Shown here: positions 8,250 to 18,500 of the stretch, one piece after another
How positions within the stretch are numbered: the stretch's first letter is position 1
Layout of the letters: each line of letters opens with the position of its first letter
Position numbers and translations under genes: made by a program
Origin: Lachnospiraceae bacterium
GTDB lineage: Bacteria > Bacillota > Clostridia > Lachnospirales > Lachnospiraceae
Assembly (NCBI GenBank): GCA_009774215.1
Contig: VSNH01000002.1
Coordinates: forward strand, 40,906-104,905
Length of the DNA: 64,000 nucleotides
Direction of reading: 5' to 3'
The notes under the pieces: model-generated
What the model was told of the DNA's origin: nothing
The model's input: only the letters and a program-made list of their open reading frames with translations
The model's database searches: none

Positions 8250-8281
8250 GGGGCTTACAGAATGGACGATTCTGTTGCCCC
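8250..8281 (+). terminator. Strong hairpin after frr
   Basis: GGGGC-tt-ACAGAAT and ATTCTGT-t-GCCCC pair around a 5-base loop. It lacks a proper U-tract (followed by CTTTCCGTTTCG), so termination may be partial. Confidence 0.45.
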
Positions 8282-8417
8282 CTTTCCGTTTCGTGGTTTA
8301 CATAATGTACTTTTTGCGGTTTTCTCCAACAATAAGTTTACATGAGTGGAAACGGCACGAATGGAGACAGGAAGGGTGGAAAATAGTATGGCTGATAGGA
8401 CGGCGGAGGGAAAAAAG

Positions 8418-9116
8418 ATGCCGCAGCATGTAGCGATTATCCTGGACGGCAACGGCAGATGGGCGAAGAGTAAGGGAATGCCCCGAAATTATGGGCATGT
8501 GCAGGGTGCGAAGACCGTGGAGGTGATCTGCGAGGAGGCTTACCGCATGGGGATTCAGTACCTGACGGTATACGCTTTCAGCACGGAAAACTGGGATCGG
8601 CCGGCGGACGAGGTGGACGCGCTGATGGGGCTTCTCAGAAATTATATGAAAACCTGTCTCAAGACGGCGGCAAAAAATAACATGTGTGTCCGTGTGATCG
8701 GGGATAAGTCCCGGTTGGATGAGGATATCAGAAAACGGATCGGGGAGCTGGAGGAGGCCACAAAGGAAAATACGGGCCTGCACTTCCAGATCGCCATCAA
8801 TTACGGCGGCAGGGACGAGATTGTCCGCGCCGTAAGGAAGCTGGCTGACCGGGTAAAGGATGGGACGCTTGCGCCTGAGGAAATCACGCAGGAGCGGCTT
8901 GGGAATGCGCTTGATACGGCGGGCATCCCGGAGCCGGATCTTCTGATAAGAACCTGCGGCGAGCAGCGGATTTCCAATTTTCTGCTCTGGCAGCTTGCCT
9001 ACACAGAATTTTATTTTACGCCTGTGGCTTGGCCCGATTTTTCAAAAGAAGAATTGGAAAAGGCGGTGGATGCATATAATAAGAGGGACAGACGCTACGG
9101 TCTGGTGAAAGAATAG
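8418..9116 (+). CDS. uppS: Isoprenyl transferase (undecaprenyl diphosphate synthase type)
   Basis: 232-residue cis-prenyltransferase making the C55 lipid carrier for wall synthesis. Motifs: HVAIILDGNGRWAK with the catalytic Asp, AFSTENW, and the C-terminal EFYFTPVAWPDF. The start was set at ATG 8418 because GGAGGG lies 7-8 bases upstream and the conserved core begins at once; in-frame ATGs at 8388 and 8346 are possible. It opens the uppS-cdsA-dxr-rseP cluster that is common in Firmicutes. Confidence 0.94.
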   Translation: MPQHVAIILDGNGRWAKSKGMPRNYGHVQGAKTVEVICEEAYRMGIQYLTVYAFSTENWDRPADEVDALMGLLRNYMKTCLKTAAKNNMCVRVIGDKSRLDEDIRKRIGELEEATKENTGLHFQIAINYGGRDEIVRAVRKLADRVKDGTLAPEEITQERLGNALDTAGIPEPDLLIRTCGEQRISNFLLWQLAYTEFYFTPVAWPDFSKEELEKAVDAYNKRDRRYGLVKE

Positions 9117-9127
9117 GGGGCGCCTGT

Positions 9128-9976
9128 ATGTTTCGTACAAGATTACTGAGCGGTATTGTTTTGGTGGCGGCTGCGCTGGGGGTGCTGCTCAAAGGCGGCG
9201 CGCTTCTGGCGGTGGTGCTTTTTCTGGTTTCCGTGATTGCCTATCAGGAGCTGACGGCGGCCTGCAAGGTGCGCGGGGAGGAAATGACGCCAAGCGCGCC
9301 GGTTATTGTGGGCGGCGTGATGACGGTTGTATATTATGGGGCGGTCTGCCTCGCGTTGGCAAGGGATCTCAGCGCGGTTTTTCCGGCTATGGTGATAGCA
9401 ATCGTGGCGGCTTTTCTTGCCTTTTTGTTTGTCTATGTCTTCACTTTTCCGAAATATCATGCGAACCAGATCATGTCGGCCATGTTTTCTTTTCTCTATG
9501 GTCCGGTGATGCTGTCTTTTCTCTATCTGCTCAGAGAAGGGCTTGACGATGGTATTTATCTGGTGTGGTTCGCGTTTCTCGCCTCATGGGGGAGCGATAC
9601 CTGCGCCTACTGTGTGGGCGTGCTGATCGGAAAGCACAAGATGACGCCGAAGCTGAGTCCGAAAAAATCTATAGAGGGCGCGGTGGGCGGTATTTTGGGT
9701 GCGGCGCTTTTGTTTGCCCTATACACCCATTTTGTGATTAACCAATATACCGCGATGACGTTATCGCTGCCGCTTGCGGCGGGATTGGGCGCGGTGGGTG
9801 CGCTTGTTTCCATGGTGGGGGATCTGGCGGCTTCGGCGGTAAAAAGGGATCACGAGATTAAGGATTACGGCAAGCTGATTCCGGGACACGGCGGGATTAT
9901 GGACCGTTTTGACAGTGTAATTGTGGCGGCGCCGATCGTGTTTCTGGGTATTGTGCTGTCCACGGGCATTCTGTGA
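9128..9976 (+). CDS. cdsA: Phosphatidate cytidylyltransferase
   Basis: 282-residue membrane enzyme with about eight hydrophobic segments, making CDP-diacylglycerol for phospholipid synthesis. The C-terminal CDS signature is clear: SAVKRDHEIKDYGKLIPGHGGIMDRFDS. It starts 11 bases after uppS and ends 51 bases before dxr. Confidence 0.95.
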   Translation: MFRTRLLSGIVLVAAALGVLLKGGALLAVVLFLVSVIAYQELTAACKVRGEEMTPSAPVIVGGVMTVVYYGAVCLALARDLSAVFPAMVIAIVAAFLAFLFVYVFTFPKYHANQIMSAMFSFLYGPVMLSFLYLLREGLDDGIYLVWFAFLASWGSDTCAYCVGVLIGKHKMTPKLSPKKSIEGAVGGILGAALLFALYTHFVINQYTAMTLSLPLAAGLGAVGALVSMVGDLAASAVKRDHEIKDYGKLIPGHGGIMDRFDSVIVAAPIVFLGIVLSTGIL

Positions 9977-10027
9977 GAAACGGCAGGTTTTGCAGCGGAG
10001 GATACGAAAGAAAAGAGTGGAGAAAAC

Positions 10028-11176
10028 ATGAAAAAAATAGGAATTTTGGGTTCCACGGGTTCTATCGGAACACAGACGCTTGACATTGTCAGAAAAGAAA
10101 AGGATTTGGAGGTCGTGTCCCTGGCGGCAGGCTCCAACGTATCGCTCCTGGAGGCGCAGATCAGGGAATTTCGGCCAAAAATCGCCGCGCTCCGGGAGGA
10201 AAAGGCGGCGGCGGATCTTCGGACGCGAGTACAGGATCTGCCTGTCCGCATTGTGAGCGGTATGGAGGGGCTGTTGGAAGTGGCTGCGGCGGAGGAGATG
10301 GAGGTATTGGTTACCGGCATTGTGGGTATGATCGGTATCAAGCCTACCATAGCGGCCATCGAGGCGGGGAAGGACATTGCCCTTGCCAATAAGGAGACGC
10401 TGGTGACGGCGGGACATATCATTATGCCGCTGGCAAAGAGAAAAGGCGTTTCAATTCTGCCTGTGGACAGCGAGCACAGCGCGATTTTCCAGTCGATGCA
10501 CGGGGAGAATCGGGCGCGGGTGGAAAAGATTCTGCTCACGGCGTCCGGCGGCCCTTTCAGGGGAAAGAGCAGAGAAGAGCTGGCGGATATGACGGTGGAG
10601 GACGCCTTAAAGCACCCCAACTGGTCTATGGGGAAGAAGGTGACCATCGATTCCGCATCGCTCTGCAACAAGGGGCTTGAGGTGATGGAGGCGAGGTGGC
10701 TCTTTGATGTGTCGCTTTCGCAGATTGAGGTGGTGGTGCATCCCCAGAGCATTCTGCACTCTGCGGTGCAGTACGCGGACGGCGGGGTTATGGGACAGAT
10801 GGGTGTGCCGGACATGAAGCTGCCCATTCAGTATGCGCTGTTTTATCCGGACAGGCGGCCTATGGATATTGGAAGAGTAGACTTATGTAAACTTGGAAGT
10901 CTGACCTTTGAGAAGCCTGACACAGAGACCTTTCAGGGGCTTGCGCTGGCCTATCGGGCGGCAGAGAGGGGCGGATCGCTTCCCACCGTATTCAATGCAG
11001 CAAACGAGAAGGCGGTTGCGTTGTTTTTGGATAAGAAGATTCGGTTTCTGGAGATACCGGAGCTGATCGGGGCCGCTATGGATGCCCATCAGGTGACGGA
11101 AAATCCGACCGTGGAGGAGATTCTGGCGGCGGAGACGGAAACCTACGAGTATATCAAAACGAAGTTTGGAGAGTAG
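10028..11176 (+). CDS. dxr: 1-deoxy-D-xylulose 5-phosphate reductoisomerase
   Basis: 382 residues. N-terminal NADPH site GSTGSIGTQTLD, the metal/substrate motif PVDSEHSAIFQ, and the flexible-loop region TIDSASLCNKGLE. It makes MEP, the second step of the non-mevalonate isoprenoid route; ispG in the same window supplies a later step, and uppS uses the product. The rseP start follows 4 bases after its stop. Confidence 0.96.
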   Translation: MKKIGILGSTGSIGTQTLDIVRKEKDLEVVSLAAGSNVSLLEAQIREFRPKIAALREEKAAADLRTRVQDLPVRIVSGMEGLLEVAAAEEMEVLVTGIVGMIGIKPTIAAIEAGKDIALANKETLVTAGHIIMPLAKRKGVSILPVDSEHSAIFQSMHGENRARVEKILLTASGGPFRGKSREELADMTVEDALKHPNWSMGKKVTIDSASLCNKGLEVMEARWLFDVSLSQIEVVVHPQSILHSAVQYADGGVMGQMGVPDMKLPIQYALFYPDRRPMDIGRVDLCKLGSLTFEKPDTETFQGLALAYRAAERGGSLPTVFNAANEKAVALFLDKKIRFLEIPELIGAAMDAHQVTENPTVEEILAAETETYEYIKTKFGE

Positions 11177-11180
11177 CGAT

Positions 11181-12266
11181 TTGATCAGGACAATTATTCT
11201 ATTTATCATTGTATTTGGAGTGGTAGTGATTTCTCACGAGCTGGGGCATTTTCTGATCGGCAGGAGAAACGGTATCCGCGTGGTGGAATTTTCCGTGGGA
11301 ATGGGGCCGACGCTGTTTTCCTTTGTGAAACACGGCACGAAATATTCTTTAAAGCTTCTGCCGCTCGGCGGTGCATGTATGTTTGACGGCGAGGACGGCG
11401 TGGAACGGGAACAGGAGCGGGAGCAGGAAACCGGGACTGCGGATAAGCCGGAGGGAATCGCCTTTACCGAGGCGGGCGTCTGGTCGCGGATTGCCACGGT
11501 TTTTGCAGGGCCTTTCTTCAATTTTATTCTGGCTTTTGTGGTCGCGGTGATACTGAGCGCGTTTTCCGGGGCAGACCTGCCGACGGTGGGTACGGTACAG
11601 GAAGGCTCCGCGGCGGCGGAGGCCGGCCTGCAGACAGGAGATGTGATCACGAAAATCGGACGCGAACCGATCCATTTTTATCGGGAGGTCTCCATGATCT
11701 CCGCTCTGAACAAGGGGGAGGAGATGGAGATCACCTACAGGAGAAACGGGGAGAAGGCCGTGACTACGCTTTTCCCGAAGTATGATGAAAATGACAAGCG
11801 TTATTATATGGGAATAACCAACGGCGGAGAGTATCTTCGGTGCAATCCTTTGCAGGTGTTCCAGTATGGCTTCTATGAGGTGGAATACTGGGTGAAGATC
11901 ACTTATAAGAGTCTGCGGATGCTTGTGCAGGGGCAGGTGACGAAGGATGATGTGTCGGGGCCCGTGGGCATCGCGCAGCTTGTGGGGGAGAGCTATGACG
12001 CGGCGGAGGAAAACTACGGCACGCCATACGCCATTCTGACCATGCTGGAGATTGTGGTGCTTTTGTCCGTCAATCTGGGCATCATGAACCTTCTGCCGCT
12101 GCCAGCGCTGGACGGCGGACGGCTTGTGTTCATGTTCGTGGAGGTGCTTCGGGGCAAACCCGTGCCGCCGGAGAAGGAGGGCATGGTGCATTTCGCTGGG
12201 CTTGTGGTGCTGATGGTATTGATGGTGTTTATTATGTACAATGATATTATGAGGCTGGTGCGTTAG
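11181..12266 (+). CDS. rseP: RseP-type site-2 membrane metalloprotease
   Basis: 361 residues. HELGH (about 19-23) in the first transmembrane helix gives the zinc site, a PDZ domain spans about 135-200, and NLLPLPALDGGR near the C-terminus is the second catalytic motif. It cleaves transmembrane proteins such as anti-sigma factors. The start is TTG 11181, with GGAGAG (11168-11173) from the end of dxr as ribosome site; an upstream TTG at 11166 overlaps dxr. Translational coupling to dxr is likely. Confidence 0.92.
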   Translation: MIRTIILFIIVFGVVVISHELGHFLIGRRNGIRVVEFSVGMGPTLFSFVKHGTKYSLKLLPLGGACMFDGEDGVEREQEREQETGTADKPEGIAFTEAGVWSRIATVFAGPFFNFILAFVVAVILSAFSGADLPTVGTVQEGSAAAEAGLQTGDVITKIGREPIHFYREVSMISALNKGEEMEITYRRNGEKAVTTLFPKYDENDKRYYMGITNGGEYLRCNPLQVFQYGFYEVEYWVKITYKSLRMLVQGQVTKDDVSGPVGIAQLVGESYDAAEENYGTPYAILTMLEIVVLLSVNLGIMNLLPLPALDGGRLVFMFVEVLRGKPVPPEKEGMVHFAGLVVLMVLMVFIMYNDIMRLVR

Positions 12267-12299
12267 TGCCGGCCTTTAATGTTATGTGCCGGCATGCAT

Positions 12300-12334
12300 A
12301 CGGATTTCATAGCGTGTGGGCGTTCCGTTTTTTT
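12300..12334 (+). terminator. Possible weak terminator after rseP
   Basis: ACGGA and TCCGT can pair across a long loop and are followed by a run of seven T (12328-12334). A separate 7-bp pair TGCCGGC/GCCGGCA lies at 12267-12294. The stem is short, so this is tentative. Confidence 0.3.
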
Positions 12335-12336
12335 GC

Positions 12337-12365
12337 TTGCGATTCTTCAAAAGCTGTAGTATGAT
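12337..12365 (+). promoter_or_regulatory. Promoter ahead of the phosphatase/kinase pair
   Basis: TTGCGA (12337-12342), 17 bp, TATGAT (12360-12365). It would start transcription near 12372, about 175 bases before the phosphatase gene. Confidence 0.5.
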
Positions 12366-12547
12366 AGGCGTATCGGGTTCTGTTCTTGAATCCGTAAATA
12401 ATTACAGGGCGGGAATCCCGCGTTTTTCCGATTTTATATGATAGTAACGTGTGTTATTAATGGAATGCCGGACAAAACGGGTTGTCAGGAAAAGAAGAGC
12501 CGGGCCGGAATGACAGGCGGCGGCAAAAAGGGAGGTGCGTTTGGCGC

Positions 12548-13264
12548 GTGCGGTATTGGACAAATGTATATTGGAACAAGGGCAGGGAAGCCGAAAAAAA
12601 TCAGGATTCGGTGGCGCTGCAGCAGGTGTTGACGAGCAAGGGGCGTGTGCTTTTGGCGGTGGTGTGCGACGGCATGGGCGGGATTGCTCGAGGTGAGGCC
12701 GCCAGCGGTTATGCGGCGGAAAGACTCAGAGAATGGTTTTATACGGAGCTGTTTGCCATGATGCGGAAAAATAAGCGGTATTGGGTACTGCGAAGGTCTT
12801 TGGACAGGATGGTGTTTCACATGCAGGGGCAGCTTGCACAATATGCCGGGCGGGAGGAACTTTCGCTGGGAACGACCATGACAGCGTTTCTGGTGTGGGA
12901 AAGGACATGGCTGTTATGGCATTTGGGGGACAGCAGGGCGTACCGTCTGCGGGAGGAACGAATAGAGCAGCTTACGGAAGACCATGCGCAGGATGGCGGA
13001 AAACTGACGAAATGTCTCGGCAGTTTTGGCTATTTTACACCCCAGCACGGAATGGGCGTGTTAAAGCCGGGGGATGGGATTCTTATCTGCACGGACGGAT
13101 TCAGGCGGCGCGTGACCGGGGAGGAATTGCAGGCGGTGATGAATCCCCGGGCCCTTTCGGGGGAGGAGCAGATCGGGCGGCGGCTTAAGGAGATCGGGGA
13201 GACGTGCATGAAGCGGGGCGAGACGGATAATCTCTCAGCGGTTTACATAAAGGTGGGGAAGTAA
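12548..13264 (+). CDS. PP2C-family serine/threonine protein phosphatase
   Basis: 238 residues. All PP2C metal-site motifs are present: NQD (D20), DGMGG (D41), GDSRAY (127-132), CTDG (D183) and TDN (D227). It should reverse phosphorylation by the kinase encoded 143 bases downstream. The start was placed at GTG 12548, 11 bases after GGAGGT; the only longer in-frame start is a TTG at 12482 with no ribosome site, and the family core begins right after 12548. The N-terminus is short compared with typical PrpC/Stp proteins. Confidence 0.88.
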   Translation: MRYWTNVYWNKGREAEKNQDSVALQQVLTSKGRVLLAVVCDGMGGIARGEAASGYAAERLREWFYTELFAMMRKNKRYWVLRRSLDRMVFHMQGQLAQYAGREELSLGTTMTAFLVWERTWLLWHLGDSRAYRLREERIEQLTEDHAQDGGKLTKCLGSFGYFTPQHGMGVLKPGDGILICTDGFRRRVTGEELQAVMNPRALSGEEQIGRRLKEIGETCMKRGETDNLSAVYIKVGK

Positions 13265-13407
13265 AGGGTCTGCGTATGATTATATGATTTGCATAATAGT
13301 TATAAGATTATGTAAGTTTTGCAATTATCCATATACGCTATGAAAAAGGAGAGAACAAAGAAAGAGAAAAGGGGAAAAAGGAAAGAGAAAAGAGAGTGAG
13401 GAGAGGC

Positions 13408-14358
13408 ATGAGCGAGGAAAAACAACTGGGAAAATATAGAATCATTAGGGAGCTGGGTCACGGCGGCGAGGGCAGCGTCTCTCTGGCAGAGGATGAAAGC
13501 CTTGGCAGGCTTGTGGCGGTGAAGCGGCTGCGGGAACAGGAAGAGAAGAAGGAGGAAAAGGAGAAGGAAAAGGAAAGGAGGGAACCGGAGAAAGAACCGG
13601 AGAAGAGGGAGGAGCCGAAACGAGGGGAACGCATCAGGGAGGAAGCCGCGTTTCTGCGGGACCTGCGGCATCCGATGCTGCCTGTGGTATATGAACTGCT
13701 CTGGGAGGAGGGGTGGTATCTGGTGATGGAGTATGTGGATGGAATAAGTTTACATAACTACATAAGAAAGCAGGGGCGCGTGGAGGAAGCGCAGGCCCGG
13801 CTGTGGGCGGCGGCTCTGTTAGACGTTCTGGATTATCTCCACACGAGAGAAACACCTGTTATTTATCGAGACCTGAAGCCGGATAATATTATGGTATGTC
13901 GCGACGGCGGCCTGAAGCTGGTGGATTTCGGGGCGGCGGGGCTTCGCAGTTTCGGGGAAGGGAGCGGAATGCGGATGGCCTTTTCCGCCGGATTTGCCGC
14001 GCCGGAGCAGCGGGGAGAGGACGGGCGGGGCATCCGCGCGGATGAGCGCAGCGATTTATACGCGTTCGGAAAGACGCTCTACTATATGGTGACAGGGACG
14101 GTTCCGGGGAAGGGATCCGGCATGTCCTTTCCCGTGTCGTATTACAATCCGCTTTTGTCGGAAGAACTGGAGGAAATCATAGACCGCTGTACGAGGGAGG
14201 AGCCGGAGGCGCGCTATCAGGTGGCCGGAGAAGTGATGCGGGATCTGAGCCGGAAGGGCTGCAGGAGATCAGGAGGCCGCAGGGCAGGCGGAAGGAGGCG
14301 GGACTTTGTGCGGCATGTGGAAAAACAGATTTGTCTTACAGACTTTTATCGTTTATAA
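13408..14358 (+). CDS. Soluble Hanks-type Ser/Thr protein kinase with charged insertion
   Basis: 316 residues. Gly-loop GHGGEGSV (17-24), Lys39 in VAVKRL, catalytic YRDLKPDN (D155), DFG (D173) and APE (198-200) are all present. There are no PASTA repeats and no transmembrane helix, so it is not a PrkC/StkP wall sensor. Between Lys39 and the alpha-C Glu (about 78) lies a 35-residue stretch made almost wholly of Glu, Lys, Arg and Pro, and the C-terminus is Arg/Gly-rich. Start ATG 13408 follows GAGGAG. It pairs with the upstream PP2C gene and sits between rseP and ispG. Confidence 0.88.
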   Translation: MSEEKQLGKYRIIRELGHGGEGSVSLAEDESLGRLVAVKRLREQEEKKEEKEKEKERREPEKEPEKREEPKRGERIREEAAFLRDLRHPMLPVVYELLWEEGWYLVMEYVDGISLHNYIRKQGRVEEAQARLWAAALLDVLDYLHTRETPVIYRDLKPDNIMVCRDGGLKLVDFGAAGLRSFGEGSGMRMAFSAGFAAPEQRGEDGRGIRADERSDLYAFGKTLYYMVTGTVPGKGSGMSFPVSYYNPLLSEELEEIIDRCTREEPEARYQVAGEVMRDLSRKGCRRSGGRRAGGRRRDFVRHVEKQICLTDFYRL

Positions 14359-14360
14359 TA

Positions 14361-14411
14361 AGGTGAGAAGTACTAAATCTCACCTAAGAGAATGCCTAAA
14401 AAGCGGCATTC
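14361..14411 (+). repeat. Modular 3' hairpin element, minimal copy (after the kinase)
   Basis: Outer stem AGGTGAGA/TCTCACCT (14361-14368/14378-14385), then 3' hairpin GAATGCC/GGCATTC (14390-14396/14405-14411). It starts two bases after the kinase stop codon. This copy lacks the inner hairpins of the longer copies. Confidence 0.75.
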
Positions 14412-14482
14412 CCTGTGAGGATTTGGCATTGTACAAATAGTATAAATAGGATGAATAGAACGAGAAAAGTATGGAGGCAGAC

Positions 14483-15544
14483 GTGGGAACACATAGAGAG
14501 CAGACGAAAGTAATAAACATTGGGGATCGGAAGATCGGCGGGGGGAATCCGATTCTGATTCAGTCCATGACGAATACGCCCACGGAGGACGTGGAGGCGA
14601 CGGTGGCTCAGATTCTGCGGCTGGAGCAGGCGGGCTGCGAGATTATCAGGTGCACGGTGCCAAACGCGGAGGCGGCTTTGGCGCTTGCGAAAATCAAGGA
14701 ACGGATTCATATTCCGCTGGTGGCGGACATTCATTTTGATTATAAAATGGCGATCGCGGCGATGGAGAACGGCGCGGACAAAATTCGCATCAACCCGGGC
14801 AACATCGGCGGGAAGGACAAGGTGGCTGCAGTCGTGGAGGCGGCCAAAGAGCGGCATATCCCGATCCGCGTGGGGGTTAACAGCGGCTCTCTGGAGCGGG
14901 AGCTTGTGGAGAAATACCGCGGCGTGACAGCGGAGGGTATCGTGGAGAGCGCGCTTGACAAGGTGGGCATCATCGAGGATTGTGGATATGACAACCTTGT
15001 CATAAGTATCAAGTCGTCGGATGTAATGATGTGCGTCAAGGCCCATGAGCTTTTGGCGGCAAAGACGAACTATCCCCTGCATGTGGGGATTACCGAATCG
15101 GGAACAGTGACAAGCGGCAATATCAAGTCTGCCGTGGGACTGGGCATCATTTTAAATCAGGGCATCGGCGACACGATCCGGGTGTCGCTGACGGGCGATC
15201 CGGTGGAAGAGATCAAATCCGCAAGGCTGATTCTCAAAACGCTGGGCCTCAGAAAAGGCGGCATCGAGGTCGTGTCCTGTCCTACCTGCGGCAGAACGAA
15301 GATTGATCTGATCGGACTTGCAGGGCAGGTGGAGGAGATGGTGCAGGATATCCCGCTTGACATTAAGGTGGCCGTTATGGGCTGCGCGGTGAACGGTCCC
15401 GGGGAGGCGAAGGAGGCCGATATCGGCATTGCGGGCGGTATCGGGGAAGGTCTTTTGATCAAAAAGGGTGAGATTGTGAGAAAAGTGCCCGAGCAGGAGC
15501 TTTTGGACACGCTGCGGGAGGAGCTTTTGCACTGGAATGAGTAA
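14483..15544 (+). CDS. ispG: 4-hydroxy-3-methylbut-2-en-1-yl diphosphate synthase
   Basis: 353 residues. TIM-barrel motifs VQ/IQSMTNT, ADIHFDY and NPGNIG, and the C-terminal 4Fe-4S ligands in SCPTCGR and GCAVNGPGEA. It carries out the penultimate MEP-pathway step. GGAGG at 14473-14477 points to GTG 14483 as the start rather than ATG 14471, which lies on top of the ribosome site. It overlaps polC by 8 bases. Confidence 0.95.
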   Translation: MGTHREQTKVINIGDRKIGGGNPILIQSMTNTPTEDVEATVAQILRLEQAGCEIIRCTVPNAEAALALAKIKERIHIPLVADIHFDYKMAIAAMENGADKIRINPGNIGGKDKVAAVVEAAKERHIPIRVGVNSGSLERELVEKYRGVTAEGIVESALDKVGIIEDCGYDNLVISIKSSDVMMCVKAHELLAAKTNYPLHVGITESGTVTSGNIKSAVGLGIILNQGIGDTIRVSLTGDPVEEIKSARLILKTLGLRKGGIEVVSCPTCGRTKIDLIGLAGQVEEMVQDIPLDIKVAVMGCAVNGPGEAKEADIGIAGGIGEGLLIKKGEIVRKVPEQELLDTLREELLHWNE

Positions 15545-18500
15545 GGCATTTTTCGAGGTATTTCCTACGTTAAAACTGGATACGGGACTGCAGGATCTGT
15601 TTGAGGGCGTTGCTGTGGAGAAGGTCACCAGCACCAAACGGAAGGACTTTCTGCGCGTTTACATCGCTTCCGACCACCTGATTCATAAAGAAGATGTGTT
15701 TCGGGTGGAGCGGGAGATCGGAAAGCAGTTTTTCCCGAATATGCCCATTGTCGTTAAGTTTTATGAACAATTTACGCTCTCTTCGCAGTATGACCCGGAG
15801 AAACTGATGGACGCATACAGGGAGAGCATTCTGCTGGAGCTGAAAGAGACGTCCCCCGTTGAGTACAGCCTGTTTAAGCGGGCGGATATTGCCTTTTCAC
15901 AGGACAAGCTGCTGCTGACGCTGGAGGACACGGTGTTTGGCAGAGAAAAAGGCGGAGAGCTTGCAAGGATTCTGGAAAAAATATATAACGAGCGTTGTGC
16001 GATTCCCGTACAGGTAGAGCTTGCCTACAAGGAGAAGGCGGCGGGCAGAAACCGTGAGGAGGAGGAACAACGTCTGGCAATACAGGTGGCGGAGATTTCG
16101 GCGAGAGCGGGTTTCGCCGTGCAGATGAAGGGCGCCGGGCTGTCTGCGGGCGACCCGATCGGGGGTGCGGGGCGATCTGAGAGCGCAGGGCAGTCCGGAG
16201 GCGCGGGACAACCCGAGGGCGTGGGACAATCTGAAAGCGCAGGGCAGTCCGGGGGCGCGGGTCAGTCGGCTGCACCCGGGGTTTCTGCCTATGGGACTTT
16301 GTCGGGCAGCCGCGGGGGCGCTTCCCCGTCCAAGAAGTTTTCCGGCGGCAGGGACAGAGAGAAGGGTGACTTTAAGCGTCCACTGAAACGCTCCGACAAT
16401 CCTGATGTGATTTACGGCAGGGATTTTGAGGAGGAGGCTATGCCCATCGAGGACATTATCGGTGAGATGGGCGAAGTGGTGATCCGCGGCAAGGTGATCC
16501 GGAAGGATAAGCGGGAGATCAAGAACGAGCGGTCTATACTGATCTACGATATCACGGATTATACGGACACCATGACGGTAAAGTTTTTCGTGAGAAATGA
16601 GCAGGTCAATGAAATAACGGATGTTATGAAAGAGGGGACGTTTGTCAAACTCAAGGGTATGACCACGGTCGATAAGTTTGACCATGAGCTGACTATCGGT
16701 TCCCTTGCGGGCATTAAGAAAATCCCTGACTTTACGACTTCCCGCGAGGACAGGAGCGTCAGAAAACGGGTGGAGCTTCACTGCCATACGAAGATGAGCG
16801 ATATGGACGGCGTTTCCGAGGCGAAGGATATCGTGAAGCGCGCCTATAAGTGGGGGCATCCGGCGATTGCCATCACCGATCACGGGGTCGTGCAGTCTTT
16901 TCCCGATGCGAACCACGTGTGGGAGGATCTGTGGAAGGCGGAGAAGGGCCGCTGTAAGGAGGCGGGAGAGCCGGAACCGGACAAGCAGGGATTTTTCAAA
17001 GTCATTTACGGTGTGGAAGCCTATCTGGTGGATGATCTGCATGAGATAGCCACCAATGAGAAAGGACAGGATTTCGGGGCGGATTTTGTTGTATTCGATA
17101 TCGAGACGACCGGTTTTTCCCCTACAAAAAACCGCATTATTGAGATCGGCGCGGTAAAGGTCAGCGGCGGTAAGATTGTGGATCGTTTCTCCACCTTTGT
17201 GGATCCGCTTGTGCCGATTCCCTTTGAGATCGAGAAGCTGACAGGAATAACAGATGATATGGTAATGGGTGCGGAGCAGATTGACACGGTGCTGCCGCAG
17301 TTTCTTGACTTTTGCGGCGACTGTATTCTGGTGGCGCACAACGCCCAGTTCGATATGAGCTTTATCATGGAAAACTGCGACAGGCAGGGCATTTCTCATA
17401 ACTTTACTTACGTGGACACGGTGGGGATTGCGAGGATCCTTCTTCCCGGGCAGAAAAAGCACACGCTGGACGCGGTGGCGAAAGCCCTCGGCGTGTCGCT
17501 GGAGAACCACCACCGGGCGGTGGACGACGCGGAAGCCACGGCGGAAATTTTCGTGAAGCTGATTCCCATGATGGCGAAGGAGGGGATCCATACGCTTGCA
17601 CAGATGAATGCGAGGGGGAAGGCAAGTCCCGATATTATCAAAAAGCTGCCGACCTACCACGCGATCATTCTGGCGAAGAACAATGTGGGACGCATGAATC
17701 TTTACCGGCTGGTGTCCGAGTCCCATCTGACCTATTTTTCGCGAAGGCCGCGGATTCCGAAGAGCCTGCTTGCGCAGTACCGGGAGGGGCTGATTCTGGG
17801 GAGTGCCTGCGAGGCGGGTGAACTTTACCGGGCGCTTTTGGAGAAAAAGTCAGACGCGGAGATCGCGAGACTGGTGAATTTTTATGACTATCTGGAAATA
17901 CAGCCGCTGGGCAACAACCGCTTTATGATTGAGTCGGATCGCGCGCCGGATATCAACTCCATGGAGGATATCATGGAGGTTAACAGGCAGATTGTGCGGC
18001 TGGGAGAGCAGTTTCACAAACCGGTTGTCGCTACCTGCGACGTGCATTTTCTGAATCCCGAGGATGAGATCTACCGGCGCATCATCATGGCGGGGCAGGG
18101 CTTCCCGGACGCGGACAATCAGGCGCCTCTGTATTTGCGCACGACGGAGGAAATGCTTGACGAGTTTGCCTATCTTGGCAGCGACAAGGCGGAGGAGGTG
18201 GTAATCACCAACACCAATCTGATTGCGGATATGATCGAGGTCATGTCCCCGGTGCGGCCTGACAAGTGTCCGCCGGTCATAGCGGACAGCGACAAGCAGC
18301 TCACGGATATCTGCTACAACAGGGCGCACGAGCTGTACGGGGAGACGCTGCCTAAGATCGTGGAGGACAGGCTGGAGAAGGAGCTGCACTCCATCATCTC
18401 TAACGGATTTGCGGTGATGTATATCATTGCGCAGAAATTGGTGTGGAAATCCGTGGAGGACGGCTATCTGGTGGGCTCCCGGGGGTCTGTCGGAAGTTCC

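Noticed and set aside
12438..12632. 64-codon frame overlapping the PP2C gene start
   Set aside because: Different frame from the phosphatase, no domain, and Gly/Lys-rich shadow composition.
15897..17726. 609-codon open frame antisense to polC
   Set aside because: It lies wholly within polC on the opposite strand, has no ribosome site and no recognisable domain. Long antisense frames are expected in GC-rich codon-biased genes.
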